This document shows positions 9,028 to 16,849 of a stretch of 64,000 bases of DNA, one piece after another. The first letter of the stretch is position 1, and each line of letters opens with the position of its first letter. The notes beneath the pieces were generated by a model that had not been told where the DNA came from, did not search any database, and worked only from the letters and a program-made list of their open reading frames with translations. The translations under genes were made by a program, and so were the position numbers. Origin of the DNA: Synergistaceae bacterium (lineage in GTDB: Bacteria; Synergistota; Synergistia; Synergistales; Synergistaceae); contig JAUNHV010000001.1 of assembly GCA_030523725.1 (NCBI GenBank), forward strand, positions 186,001 through 250,000, given 5' to 3'.

Positions 9028-9104
9028 TGGATACCAAATTAAAGTTTTGTCTTTTGCTTAATTCACAAAATATGAATGCTAGTCACCTTGCAAGATATTC
9101 TATG
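8998..9104 (+). repeat. Direct repeat copy B: end of inserted gene plus intact dprA start
   Basis: Second copy of the comM/dprA junction (first copy 5876-5984). It supplies the last residues and stop codon of the inserted gene: ISFEESKGM ends here where comM has VSFREGQGM in copy A. It also supplies the ATG and first 25 or so codons of the working dprA. The copies are about 90% identical in the core and poorer outside, so the event is not recent. Confidence 0.85.
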
Positions 9105-10115
9105 TCTGGTGCTGAGTACCAGGAATTGTGGCAGGTGCCTAAAAATGGTCTTGATATTGCAGAGGAAGTTATTAGCGCTAAACATCTAAATTCTATACGT
9201 GCTTTAAACAGAGATGCGTGGTGTGAATATGAGGAAGAACGAACACAAAAACTTGGCGTCCGTATTGTTACAATTTTTGACAATGATTATCCCAAAACTT
9301 TACATGACCTAAAAGATGCACCTCTTGTTCTCTATGTACGAGGCAATGCCAATTTATCAAGCGATAAGAAAATTCTTGGTGTAGTTGGTACAAGAAAAAT
9401 GTCTCAGGAAGGCAAAAGAATTGCTACTATGCTTGGAAAAATGTGTGCTGAAAATGACATTATTCTTGTCAGTGGTGGTGCTGCTGGGGTAGACGGAACT
9501 GCGCAAACAACCTGCCTTGAGAATGGTGGAGAAGTGTTTTCTGTTAATGGGACGGGCATAGATATAGATTTCCCAGCACATCATAGGGAACTATTTTCAC
9601 GGATTTCAAAACAAGGACTTGTAATTTCTGAATTTCCACTTGGAACACCGGCAACGAAATGGAGATTCCCACAAAGAAACAGAATTATCTCTGGGCTTTC
9701 AAGTAAGTTGATTGTTGTTGAAGCTGCTTTGCGTAGCGGTAGTGTAATTACGGCACGCTTATCAATGGAGCAGGGGAGAGAAGTTTGGGCAGTGCCAGGA
9801 TCGATTTTTAATGAAAATTTTGCTGGTACAAATAAACTTATAGCCGATGGTGCGCAAATGTTTCTATCTCCTACTGCTTTTCTTGAAAGTTGGGGAATAT
9901 CTTCTAAAAAAAATATACTTGAAAGACAATATTCTTCTTTGACAGAAGATGAGCTTTTGATATATAATTTCCTCTCGAAAAATCCAGACGAAACACTTGA
10001 CAACATATCCTCTAACATAAAGGTAGATTCTGCTACGTTGCTAAAGTCTCTAACGATGTTGGCGACGAGAGGTGTCGTTACGCAAAGTTCACCTGGCAGG
10101 TGGTCTGTACAATAG
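9027..10115 (+). CDS. dprA: DNA processing protein DprA/Smf
   Basis: Loads RecA on incoming single-stranded DNA during natural transformation. The Rossmann-like core shows GVVGTRKMSQEGKRIA, SGGAAGVDGTAQ, the GTGIDIDFPAHH segment, FPLGTPATKWRFPQRNRIISGLS and VVEAALRSGSVITARLSMEQGREVWAVPG. A winged-helix tail lies at about 305-362. The N-terminal 60 residues are SAM/HhH-like. Length 362 is normal. Start ATG overlaps the stop of the preceding gene (TAATG). Its first 80 bases are duplicated upstream of the inserted transporter gene. With comM this indicates at least a past capacity for DNA uptake. Confidence 0.95.
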   Translation: MDTKLKFCLLLNSQNMNASHLARYSMSGAEYQELWQVPKNGLDIAEEVISAKHLNSIRALNRDAWCEYEEERTQKLGVRIVTIFDNDYPKTLHDLKDAPLVLYVRGNANLSSDKKILGVVGTRKMSQEGKRIATMLGKMCAENDIILVSGGAAGVDGTAQTTCLENGGEVFSVNGTGIDIDFPAHHRELFSRISKQGLVISEFPLGTPATKWRFPQRNRIISGLSSKLIVVEAALRSGSVITARLSMEQGREVWAVPGSIFNENFAGTNKLIADGAQMFLSPTAFLESWGISSKKNILERQYSSLTEDELLIYNFLSKNPDETLDNISSNIKVDSATLLKSLTMLATRGVVTQSSPGRWSVQ

Positions 10116-10127
10116 GAAGGCAAGTCT

Positions 10128-12296
10128 ATGGCAAAAACAGTTACAAAAACAACAAAAAATACAATATCAACTAAGAAAACCAAAAATACAGTAGGAGTAA
10201 CTTCTACAAGGACCAAAAGTACTGAGAAGAAGACCACAAAGAAAAAAAGTACTTCAACAGCAGGCTTGGCTGGCTTTAAAAATAAAAATCTCGTTATTGT
10301 TGAGTCTCCTGCAAAGGCAAAAACATTAGAAAAAATACTTGGCACGGATTACAAGGTGTTAGCAAGTATCGGTCATATTCGTGACCTACCGAAAAGTTCG
10401 CTTGGAATAGACGTAGAAAATAATTTTGAGCCGCATTACATCCCTTTGAAGGGAAAAAGCGATACAATAAAAAAATTAAAGAGTGCAACTAGTGTTGCAG
10501 CTAAAACATATTTAGCTTCCGACCCAGACCGTGAAGGGGAGGCTATTGCTTGGCATCTTGCTTACATATTGGAAATGCCAGAAGATTCAATCTGTCGTAT
10601 AAGGATGCATGAAATTACTAAGACGGGTGTAAAAAAGGCTTTTGATAATATTGATAAAATAAACATTAATCTTGTAGATGCACAACAAGCCAGACGAGTT
10701 TTGGACAGACTTGTCGGTTATGAATTGTCCCCTGTATTATGGAAGAAAGTAAAACGTGGTTTGTCAGCTGGTAGAGTGCAATCTGTTGCGTTGAAAATTC
10801 TCTGTGAAAGAGAAGACGAAATAGAAAAATTTGTTTCTCAAGAATATTGGAATATAAACATATTGGCTGATTCTGTAGATACGAAGCGTCACTATACTTT
10901 ATCGCTTGAAAAATATAAGGGGCAGAAGATAGAGATTGGACAAATTGGTAGTGAAAAAGCATCGCAGGAAGCAGAAGCGCACATAAGAAAATATGGACTT
11001 ACTGTAACAGATTTTTCAACAAAGCAATCAAAAAGGACGCCACCTGTTCCATTTAAAACTAGTACCCTGCAACAAGAAGCATCTAATAAACTAGGTTTTT
11101 CACCAAGAAGAACTATGCGAATTGCACAGAGTTTATATGAGGGTGTTGATATAGAAGGACGAGGTCCAACTGGTCTTATTACATATATGAGAACAGACAG
11201 TTTACGACTTTCACCAGAGGCAATAGCATCTTCTCGAGATTTTATCAAAGAAAAATTTGGGGCCGATTATTTGCCGGACAAGCCAAGAATTTATACAGCA
11301 AAAGAAAATGCACAAGATGCCCATGAAGCAATACGTGCTACCTATGCTGAAATTACACCTGACAGCATAAAGCAATTTTTAGAGCCAGATCAGTATAAAC
11401 TTTATAAATTGATTTGGTCACGTTTTATTTCGAGTCAAATGGCAGATGCTGTTGTCGCAAGATCAGTTCTAGCGTGTGAGAGCGGCGATTATGAAGCAAA
11501 ACAAACAGGTTCAACAATAATTTTTAAAGGATGGGCTGAGGTTTATCCAATTGCTATGAAAGAGGAAACTCTTGCTCCTGCTATTGTTGGCGAAAAATTA
11601 ATAATTAAAGAAATTAACAAGGAGCAGAAATGGACACAGCATCCGCCACGCTATACAGAAGCTGGATTAGTAAAAATTCTTGAAGATAAGGGCATTGGAA
11701 GACCATCAACCTATGCCGCTATTATCGAAACATTGGTAGCTAGGCTTTATGCTGAACGTAGCGAAGATAAAAAACTTGTCCCTACTGATCTTGGTCGTAA
11801 GGTTAATGAATTTCTTATTAAAAACTTTTCTGATGTTATAAATGAACAATTTACTGCAGATATGGAGAATCATTTAGATACCATTGAAGTTGGAACCATT
11901 AAATGGAAGGACTTACTTGCTAAATTTTGGAGCGATTTTAAGCCACGTATCGATGATGTCTCCAAAAATGCTAAGCCAATGAAGATAGAACCTAAAATGC
12001 TTGGCGAAGCTTGTCCTGAGTGTGGCAAGCCATTATTGATCAGGACAAGTCGCTTTGGTGAATTTATAGGTTGCTCTGGCTATCCAGATTGCAAATATAC
12101 TCGTAGAATTTTAGATTTGACTGGTGTAAAGTGTCCAAAGTGTGGCAAGGGGGATGTTATACGGAAGAAAACTGCCAAAGGACGAACATTCTACGGTTGC
12201 AGTACGTATCCAGAGTGTGATTATGCGTCTTGGAAAAATCCACTTGCAGAAAAGAAAAATTCAGACGAAGATAGTGATGTCAAAGATGAATTGTAA
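10128..12296 (+). CDS. topA: DNA topoisomerase I
   Basis: Type IA topoisomerase that relaxes negative supercoils. A low-complexity lysine/threonine tail fills residues 1-45, before the TOPRIM start NLVIVESPAKAKTLEKIL. Acidic residues DPDREGEAIAWH follow. The active tyrosine is in LITYMRTDSLRL. Two C4 zinc ribbons close the protein: CPECGKPLL...CSGYPDC and CPKCGKGDV...CSTYPEC. 722 residues. AGGAAGG lies 8 nt before the ATG. trmFO overlaps the last codons. Confidence 0.96.
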   Translation: MAKTVTKTTKNTISTKKTKNTVGVTSTRTKSTEKKTTKKKSTSTAGLAGFKNKNLVIVESPAKAKTLEKILGTDYKVLASIGHIRDLPKSSLGIDVENNFEPHYIPLKGKSDTIKKLKSATSVAAKTYLASDPDREGEAIAWHLAYILEMPEDSICRIRMHEITKTGVKKAFDNIDKININLVDAQQARRVLDRLVGYELSPVLWKKVKRGLSAGRVQSVALKILCEREDEIEKFVSQEYWNINILADSVDTKRHYTLSLEKYKGQKIEIGQIGSEKASQEAEAHIRKYGLTVTDFSTKQSKRTPPVPFKTSTLQQEASNKLGFSPRRTMRIAQSLYEGVDIEGRGPTGLITYMRTDSLRLSPEAIASSRDFIKEKFGADYLPDKPRIYTAKENAQDAHEAIRATYAEITPDSIKQFLEPDQYKLYKLIWSRFISSQMADAVVARSVLACESGDYEAKQTGSTIIFKGWAEVYPIAMKEETLAPAIVGEKLIIKEINKEQKWTQHPPRYTEAGLVKILEDKGIGRPSTYAAIIETLVARLYAERSEDKKLVPTDLGRKVNEFLIKNFSDVINEQFTADMENHLDTIEVGTIKWKDLLAKFWSDFKPRIDDVSKNAKPMKIEPKMLGEACPECGKPLLIRTSRFGEFIGCSGYPDCKYTRRILDLTGVKCPKCGKGDVIRKKTAKGRTFYGCSTYPECDYASWKNPLAEKKNSDEDSDVKDEL

Positions 12297-13611
12297 TAGT
12301 ATTAAAATTATAGGTGCTGGTCTTGCAGGAAGCGAAGCTGCTTGGCAACTTGCAAAGCGTGGCGTAAACGTCACGCTTTGTGAAATGCGACCACTAAAAA
12401 ACACACCAGCTCATCAAACAGATTTATTTGGTGAGCTGGTGTGTAGTAATTCTCTTGGTGGTGATAAATTGAGCACAACTGCCGGTATTTTGCATGCTGA
12501 GCTTGAATGCCTTGATAGCTTAATTATGAAAGCTGCACGAGTGGCTGCCGTTCCTGCTGGTAACGCCCTAGCAGTTGATAGAAATGTTTTTGCAGAATTT
12601 ATTACAAAAAAATTAAAAACTCTTCCAAATGTAGATATTGTTACGGAGGAAGTAACTGCAATCGAAGACGAACCAACCATCATAGCAACAGGACCATTAA
12701 CCTCTCCTGTTTTTGCGGAGCAGATTGCCAAGCTAACGGGGGAAGAATTTTTATACTTTTATGATGCTGTCGCTCCTATAGTTGATGTTTCTACCATAGA
12801 TATGACATGCGCATTTAAGGGAAATCGTTGGGGCAATGAAGGAGACTACATCAATTGTCCTATGAACAAAGAGGAATATGAGGTGTTTTACAAGGCACTT
12901 ATTGAAGCAGAAACTGCTCCAAGACATTCCTTTGAAGAAGCAAAACATTTTGAAGGCTGTTTGCCTGTTGAAGTTATCGCAAAAAGAGGACCTCAAACAC
13001 TTGTTTTTGGTCCACTTAGACCAGTTGGTTTTGAAGAATTTACCGGTGGAAAAAGACCTTATGCAGTTGTGCAGCTTCGTCAGGATAATATTGATGGCAC
13101 TCTCTATAACATGGTAGGTTTTCAGACGAATTTGAAGTGGGGCGAGCAAGAAAGAGTTTTTAGACTAATACCAGCGTTAAAGAATGCTGAATTTGTTCGT
13201 AAAGGTGTAATGCACAGGAATTTGTTCGTAAATGCTCCTAAGGTTTTGGACGAATATCTCCGTTTTAACAATAATCCAAAAATTTTCATTGCAGGACAGG
13301 CAAGTGGAGTAGAGGGATATATGGAAAGCACAGCCATGGGGCTTGCTGCTGGCATCTTTGCTTTCGCTATGTTAAGAGGACAGACAATGCCGAAATTTCC
13401 AACAGAAACTGCAATAGGAAGTTTGCTCAATTATTTGCAAATGGCTATTCCTTCATCATTTCAACCAATGAATGTAAATCTAGGCATTATGCCAAAGCTT
13501 GAAGGGCGTAGAATCAAAAGCCGTGCGCAAAGATGCGAGGCAACAGCACAACGAGCTTTAAAAGCTATGCAATCGTTTATAGTATTGAGAGAAGATATAT
13601 TCAACATTTAA
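12286..13611 (+). CDS. trmFO: Folate-dependent tRNA (uracil-54) methyltransferase TrmFO
   Basis: Flavoenzyme using methylenetetrahydrofolate to make 5-methyluridine at position 54 of tRNA. The FAD-binding start IKIIGAGLAGSEAAWQLAKR and the family segment FGELVCSNSLGGDKL are intact, as is the C-terminal GVEGYMESTAMGLAAG. ATG at 12286 is chosen; it overlaps topA by 11 nt and gives 441 residues, the usual size. The frame is open further upstream inside topA, but that part has no family match. The topA-trmFO order is typical of Firmicutes. A strong hairpin follows. Confidence 0.95.
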   Translation: MNCNSIKIIGAGLAGSEAAWQLAKRGVNVTLCEMRPLKNTPAHQTDLFGELVCSNSLGGDKLSTTAGILHAELECLDSLIMKAARVAAVPAGNALAVDRNVFAEFITKKLKTLPNVDIVTEEVTAIEDEPTIIATGPLTSPVFAEQIAKLTGEEFLYFYDAVAPIVDVSTIDMTCAFKGNRWGNEGDYINCPMNKEEYEVFYKALIEAETAPRHSFEEAKHFEGCLPVEVIAKRGPQTLVFGPLRPVGFEEFTGGKRPYAVVQLRQDNIDGTLYNMVGFQTNLKWGEQERVFRLIPALKNAEFVRKGVMHRNLFVNAPKVLDEYLRFNNNPKIFIAGQASGVEGYMESTAMGLAAGIFAFAMLRGQTMPKFPTETAIGSLLNYLQMAIPSSFQPMNVNLGIMPKLEGRRIKSRAQRCEATAQRALKAMQSFIVLREDIFNI

Positions 13612-13622
13612 GTTTGATTTAT

Positions 13623-13662
13623 ACAAAAAGAGAAGGAATATTACTATTCCTTCTCTTTTTGT
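13623..13662. terminator. Bidirectional terminator between trmFO and the DUF805 gene
   Basis: Perfect 18-bp inverted repeat (13623-13640 and 13645-13662) with a TTAC loop. The arms end in A and T runs, so it can stop transcription from both convergent genes. Confidence 0.9.
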
Positions 13663-13665
13663 AAT

Positions 13666-14352
13666 TTAACCTTGTGGGTCATTTCCATATTCGTTATCAC
13701 CTATTTGGCTATCTTTTAACAATAGAATCACAATGTACAAAATGTAAATTGAAACAAGTGCAATAAAAACGTTTTGAATTATTCCCTGTATAAATAAAAT
13801 TTTTTCTGTGTCGGCTCCTGCCATGTGGAGCATTGTTCTTTTGAACCATCCAGCATCTTCTACGCTGTTGCTAAAAATGGTGAAAACATATGCAACAGCA
13901 GCGTAAATTCCCAAGGTTGGTATGAATTTGAGTGGCGCGAGACCGCTCTTGCCGATGTCATGCATTCTTCTAGCGTAACAAGATATAATTGGAATGAGAA
14001 CAAAACAATTCCAAAGAATTGAAAGGTTTGTCAGGGTAATTAACGATTTAACGTTCGATGGGTCTTCAAGTTCTGGGGTGGTTGTAAAGCCTCCTGCTAA
14101 GACAGAAAGACAAAAGGAAATGCCGAAAGCGAAGATAAAAAAGCACCAAAACTCTTTTCTTGTTGCTCTGCCCCAAAAGACTAAATATTTCTTGAAGCCA
14201 CGTAAAATTGCTTTTGGAATAGATATGTTGCCTACCGGTTCTTCAAATTTTACACGTCTTTTTGGCTTTGCGTCTTCAGGAATTGACGCTCCACAGTGCT
14301 CGCAAAAGCTAGCACTGTTTGGGATTCTTTTTTTGCAACTTGGACATTTCAT
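13666..14352 (-). CDS. Zinc-ribbon plus DUF805 membrane protein
   Basis: The N-terminus is a zinc ribbon, MKCPSCKKRIPNSASFCEHC. After a basic linker comes a DUF805 domain (about 45-225) with the family signature GRATRKEFWCFFIFAFG, several hydrophobic segments, and CYARRMHDIGKSG. DUF805 proteins (YhaH/YhaI type) are inner-membrane proteins of unknown function. Residues 140-180, between membrane segments, look polar. The start overlaps the stop of the acyltransferase gene by 4 nt (ATGA), so it is the last gene of the mnmE operon. The link to tRNA modification is positional only. Confidence 0.85.
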   Translation of the reverse strand: MKCPSCKKRIPNSASFCEHCGASIPEDAKPKRRVKFEEPVGNISIPKAILRGFKKYLVFWGRATRKEFWCFFIFAFGISFCLSVLAGGFTTTPELEDPSNVKSLITLTNLSILWNCFVLIPIISCYARRMHDIGKSGLAPLKFIPTLGIYAAVAYVFTIFSNSVEDAGWFKRTMLHMAGADTEKILFIQGIIQNVFIALVSIYILYIVILLLKDSQIGDNEYGNDPQG

Positions 14353-15332
14353 TGGTTTAGCCTCCTTAGTTTTGCTAAATTATTTTCGATTGCTTTATAA
14401 AAGCATTCTTCCCGTGGAAGGTTTGGAACATAGCTTGGCAAAGTACTTGCTCCGATGTGTTCTGCTGCACCATTTGCAAGACAGGCACTTTTTAACGTTG
14501 AATGAACTGAAAATTCAATACAAATCGGATTTTTATAAATTTCACAAATTTTTGAAAATGCTGAATAGAAATTTGCAATATTTTTAGCTTGAAAGTTAGG
14601 ATAATTTTCCATGTTAAATTGCTCTATGTCAATACCTGAAGATAAAAAAACAGGAAATTTTGTTTTTTTTATCTTCGTGAGCTTAGGAAATGGTAAAGAG
14701 GAAAAATCTACATTATGCAATATTGAACTATGGGCAGCATGAGGAACATACAGACGTTTGTGCGGAATTTGTTGTTTATCGCAGATTTTTTCAAGAAGTG
14801 AAATTTCGCTAGAGAGTCCTGAAACAACGCAAGAATTTGCAGAATTTATGGACGCAATGGATATGTTTTTTAATGGAGTAATAATATTTTGAAGCTCAGT
14901 GCTAGGGAGTAAAACATGGCACATAACACCTTTGTAATTATGGCTTTTAGAAATTTCGTCCAACATCTTTGCTCTTTGTGTTACGAAATGTAGCATATCT
15001 ATATATTCTGTGTAACAAGCAACAGTTAAAGCTGCAAACTCACCAAGCGAATGTCCAATTATTGCATTTGGCGTTATATCAAAGTCCATATATAGCCTTG
15101 CCATAGCAACGCTCCAAAAATAGATAAAAGGATGACTTGTGATTGCAGAGTTTTCATTTGGAGTAGAAAAATTGTAAAAAATTTCTTTTTTTGAGTAACC
15201 TAGAGTTAAGAAATAGCTTTCGGTTTGACTATAAATTTTTTCAAAAACAGGATATTTTTGTAGTAAAAATTCTAATGGAATATGACCGCTTGTGCCTTGA
15301 GGTGGCATAACAAAAATTATGTTTTTTGTCAT
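14349..15332 (-). CDS. Acyltransferase of the malonyl-CoA:ACP transacylase family
   Basis: 327-residue acyltransferase domain protein. The nucleophile elbow GHSLGEFAAL is present near residue 94. A supporting arginine lies in TQRAKMLDE and the catalytic histidine in VPHAAHSSIL, so all key residues of FabD-type enzymes are kept. The N-terminus, FVMPPQGTSG, departs from the usual FPGQGSQ, and overall similarity seems low. It may be the cell's FabD or a specialised transacylase; it is not in a fatty acid cluster. The ATG at 15332 overlaps the mnmE stop (ATGA); a start four codons upstream is less likely. The downstream gene also overlaps by 4 nt. Confidence 0.75.
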   Translation of the reverse strand: MTKNIIFVMPPQGTSGHIPLEFLLQKYPVFEKIYSQTESYFLTLGYSKKEIFYNFSTPNENSAITSHPFIYFWSVAMARLYMDFDITPNAIIGHSLGEFAALTVACYTEYIDMLHFVTQRAKMLDEISKSHNYKGVMCHVLLPSTELQNIITPLKNISIASINSANSCVVSGLSSEISLLEKICDKQQIPHKRLYVPHAAHSSILHNVDFSSLPFPKLTKIKKTKFPVFLSSGIDIEQFNMENYPNFQAKNIANFYSAFSKICEIYKNPICIEFSVHSTLKSACLANGAAEHIGASTLPSYVPNLPREECFYKAIENNLAKLRRLNQ

Positions 15333-16705
15333 TTTCCAACACAAAATTTACTAAAGACTGTATCAAGCAAATCTTCAGTTGCATCAATTCCAAGAAAATT
15401 TGCAATTTGTTGTCTTGCATTTGATATATGAGTTATGATTAAATCTGGCATTGCACCAGCTGATAATAATTTTATTGCTGTTTCAATTTCGTTTTGTGTT
15501 TGCAATAAGCACTCTTCTTGACGTGCAGAAACGCTATAAGCATTTTCAATGTCATTTGAGGCTGAGGCAAACTCAAAAATTTCATTTTTTAGTGAGTCAA
15601 TTCCAATATTATTTTTAGCTGAAATTTCTATTATTTTTTTATTAGGAAAATTTTTTTGCAAGATTTCCAAAGAAAGGCGCGTCTTTTTTTTTGACAAGTC
15701 AATTTTATTTAGCAGTAGGATTGAACTAGTGTCAGTGATGTATTTATGCACGAAATTTATCTGGTCATTTGCGTCTTGAGAGACATCAAGTAGGTACAGA
15801 ATGAGGTCAGCATCTTCCATTACCTTGCATGAGCGTTCTACGCCTAAATTTTCCACAATGTCGTTTGTGTCTCTTATCCCAGCAGTGTCAATTATATTTA
15901 TCGGAATACCGCCAATTATAATTTTGTCCTCTACAATGTCCCTTGTTGTTCCTGGAATATCTGTTACTATTGCCTTGTCTTTCTCCAAAAGTGCGTTAAG
16001 TGTGCTAGACTTGCCAACGTTTGGCAAACCAATGATTGCAATGTTAAATCCATTTTGAAGAAGTCTGCCAGCTTTGCATTTGGCTAAGAGTTTTTGTAAT
16101 GCAGCTAGTGTTGCATTACAGGCTGCTATTTTTTCTTCTTGAGTCAAAAAACCGTCGCTTTCTTCTGGAAAATCAAGGTCAACTTCTAGCGTAGCGGAAA
16201 AGTTGGTTAAATCTCGCAAAATATCTTGTATCTTGACAGTTAATTCACCTGTTAGAGCTCTGCTTGCAGCTTTTAGAGCACTTGTTGAGGAAGACGATAT
16301 CATTGCGTTAACTGCCTCAGCCTGTAAAAGATTTATTTTGCCATTTGTATAGGCACGACGTGTAAATTCTCCATTAACTGCCATTCTCGCACCTAAAGAT
16401 AATAGCTGACTTATACAATGATTTGCAGAAGCGAAGCCTCCATGACAGTGAAATTCTACCATTTCTTCTCCTGTGTAGCTTTGACCTTCCGCAAAACGAA
16501 CAGCTAACACAGTATCAAAAATTTGTTCTTCAGTGTCCTTGAGTTTTCCAAGTGTCATATAACGTGCTGGAACATTTGAAAGACCTTTTGAGGACACAAA
16601 AATTTTTTCAGCTAAAGATACTGCGCCAACTCCAGAGATTCTTATGATGGAAATGCCTCCGTATCCCTGCGGGGTGCCGCAAGCCACTATTATATCTTCT
16701 TGCAT
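15329..16705 (-). CDS. mnmE: tRNA modification GTPase MnmE
   Basis: With MnmG it installs the carboxymethylaminomethyl group on wobble uridine. The N-terminal folate-binding domain begins MQEDIIVACGTPQGYGGISIIRISG. The G domain shows GLPNVGKSS, the switch segment GTTRDIVED, DTAGI and NKIDL. The essential C-terminal cysteine motif is CVGK rather than the common CIGK. 458 residues. AAAGGG lies upstream of the ATG. It is the first gene of a three-gene minus-strand operon and is divergent from the arn operon. Confidence 0.96.
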   Translation of the reverse strand: MQEDIIVACGTPQGYGGISIIRISGVGAVSLAEKIFVSSKGLSNVPARYMTLGKLKDTEEQIFDTVLAVRFAEGQSYTGEEMVEFHCHGGFASANHCISQLLSLGARMAVNGEFTRRAYTNGKINLLQAEAVNAMISSSSTSALKAASRALTGELTVKIQDILRDLTNFSATLEVDLDFPEESDGFLTQEEKIAACNATLAALQKLLAKCKAGRLLQNGFNIAIIGLPNVGKSSTLNALLEKDKAIVTDIPGTTRDIVEDKIIIGGIPINIIDTAGIRDTNDIVENLGVERSCKVMEDADLILYLLDVSQDANDQINFVHKYITDTSSILLLNKIDLSKKKTRLSLEILQKNFPNKKIIEISAKNNIGIDSLKNEIFEFASASNDIENAYSVSARQEECLLQTQNEIETAIKLLSAGAMPDLIITHISNARQQIANFLGIDATEDLLDTVFSKFCVGK

Positions 16706-16733
16706 ATTTTTTCCCTTTCAAAAACTCAAGTTG

Positions 16734-16761
16734 ATTATAGACTAAGGAAGCTAAAAAGCAA
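16734..16761 (-). promoter_or_regulatory. Probable mnmE promoter
   Basis: On the minus strand, TATAAT at 16739-16734 lies 16 bp downstream of TTGCTT (16761-16756) and about 28 nt before the mnmE start. The -10 is perfect and the -35 is weak. Confidence 0.5.
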
Positions 16762-16803
16762 GCTATTAATTCAATATAATTTAATAAAATTATACAACAA
16801 CTA

Positions 16804-16812
16804 TGGTATAAT
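16804..16812 (+). promoter_or_regulatory. Probable arn operon promoter (extended -10)
   Basis: TGGTATAAT is a full extended -10 element; no good -35 lies upstream. Transcription would begin near 16819, about 30 nt before the GTG start of arnT. No PmrA-like direct repeat is evident. Confidence 0.55.
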
Positions 16813-16849
16813 TCCTTGTGTAGATTTTATACAGAGAGGATTAGTTCCC

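Noticed and set aside
9581-10345. 254-residue minus-strand frame opposite dprA/topA
   Set aside because: Repetitive V/F composition reflects the complement of the K/T-rich topA start; no family features.
13994-14587. 197-residue plus-strand frame
   Set aside because: Antisense shadow of the DUF805 and acyltransferase genes.
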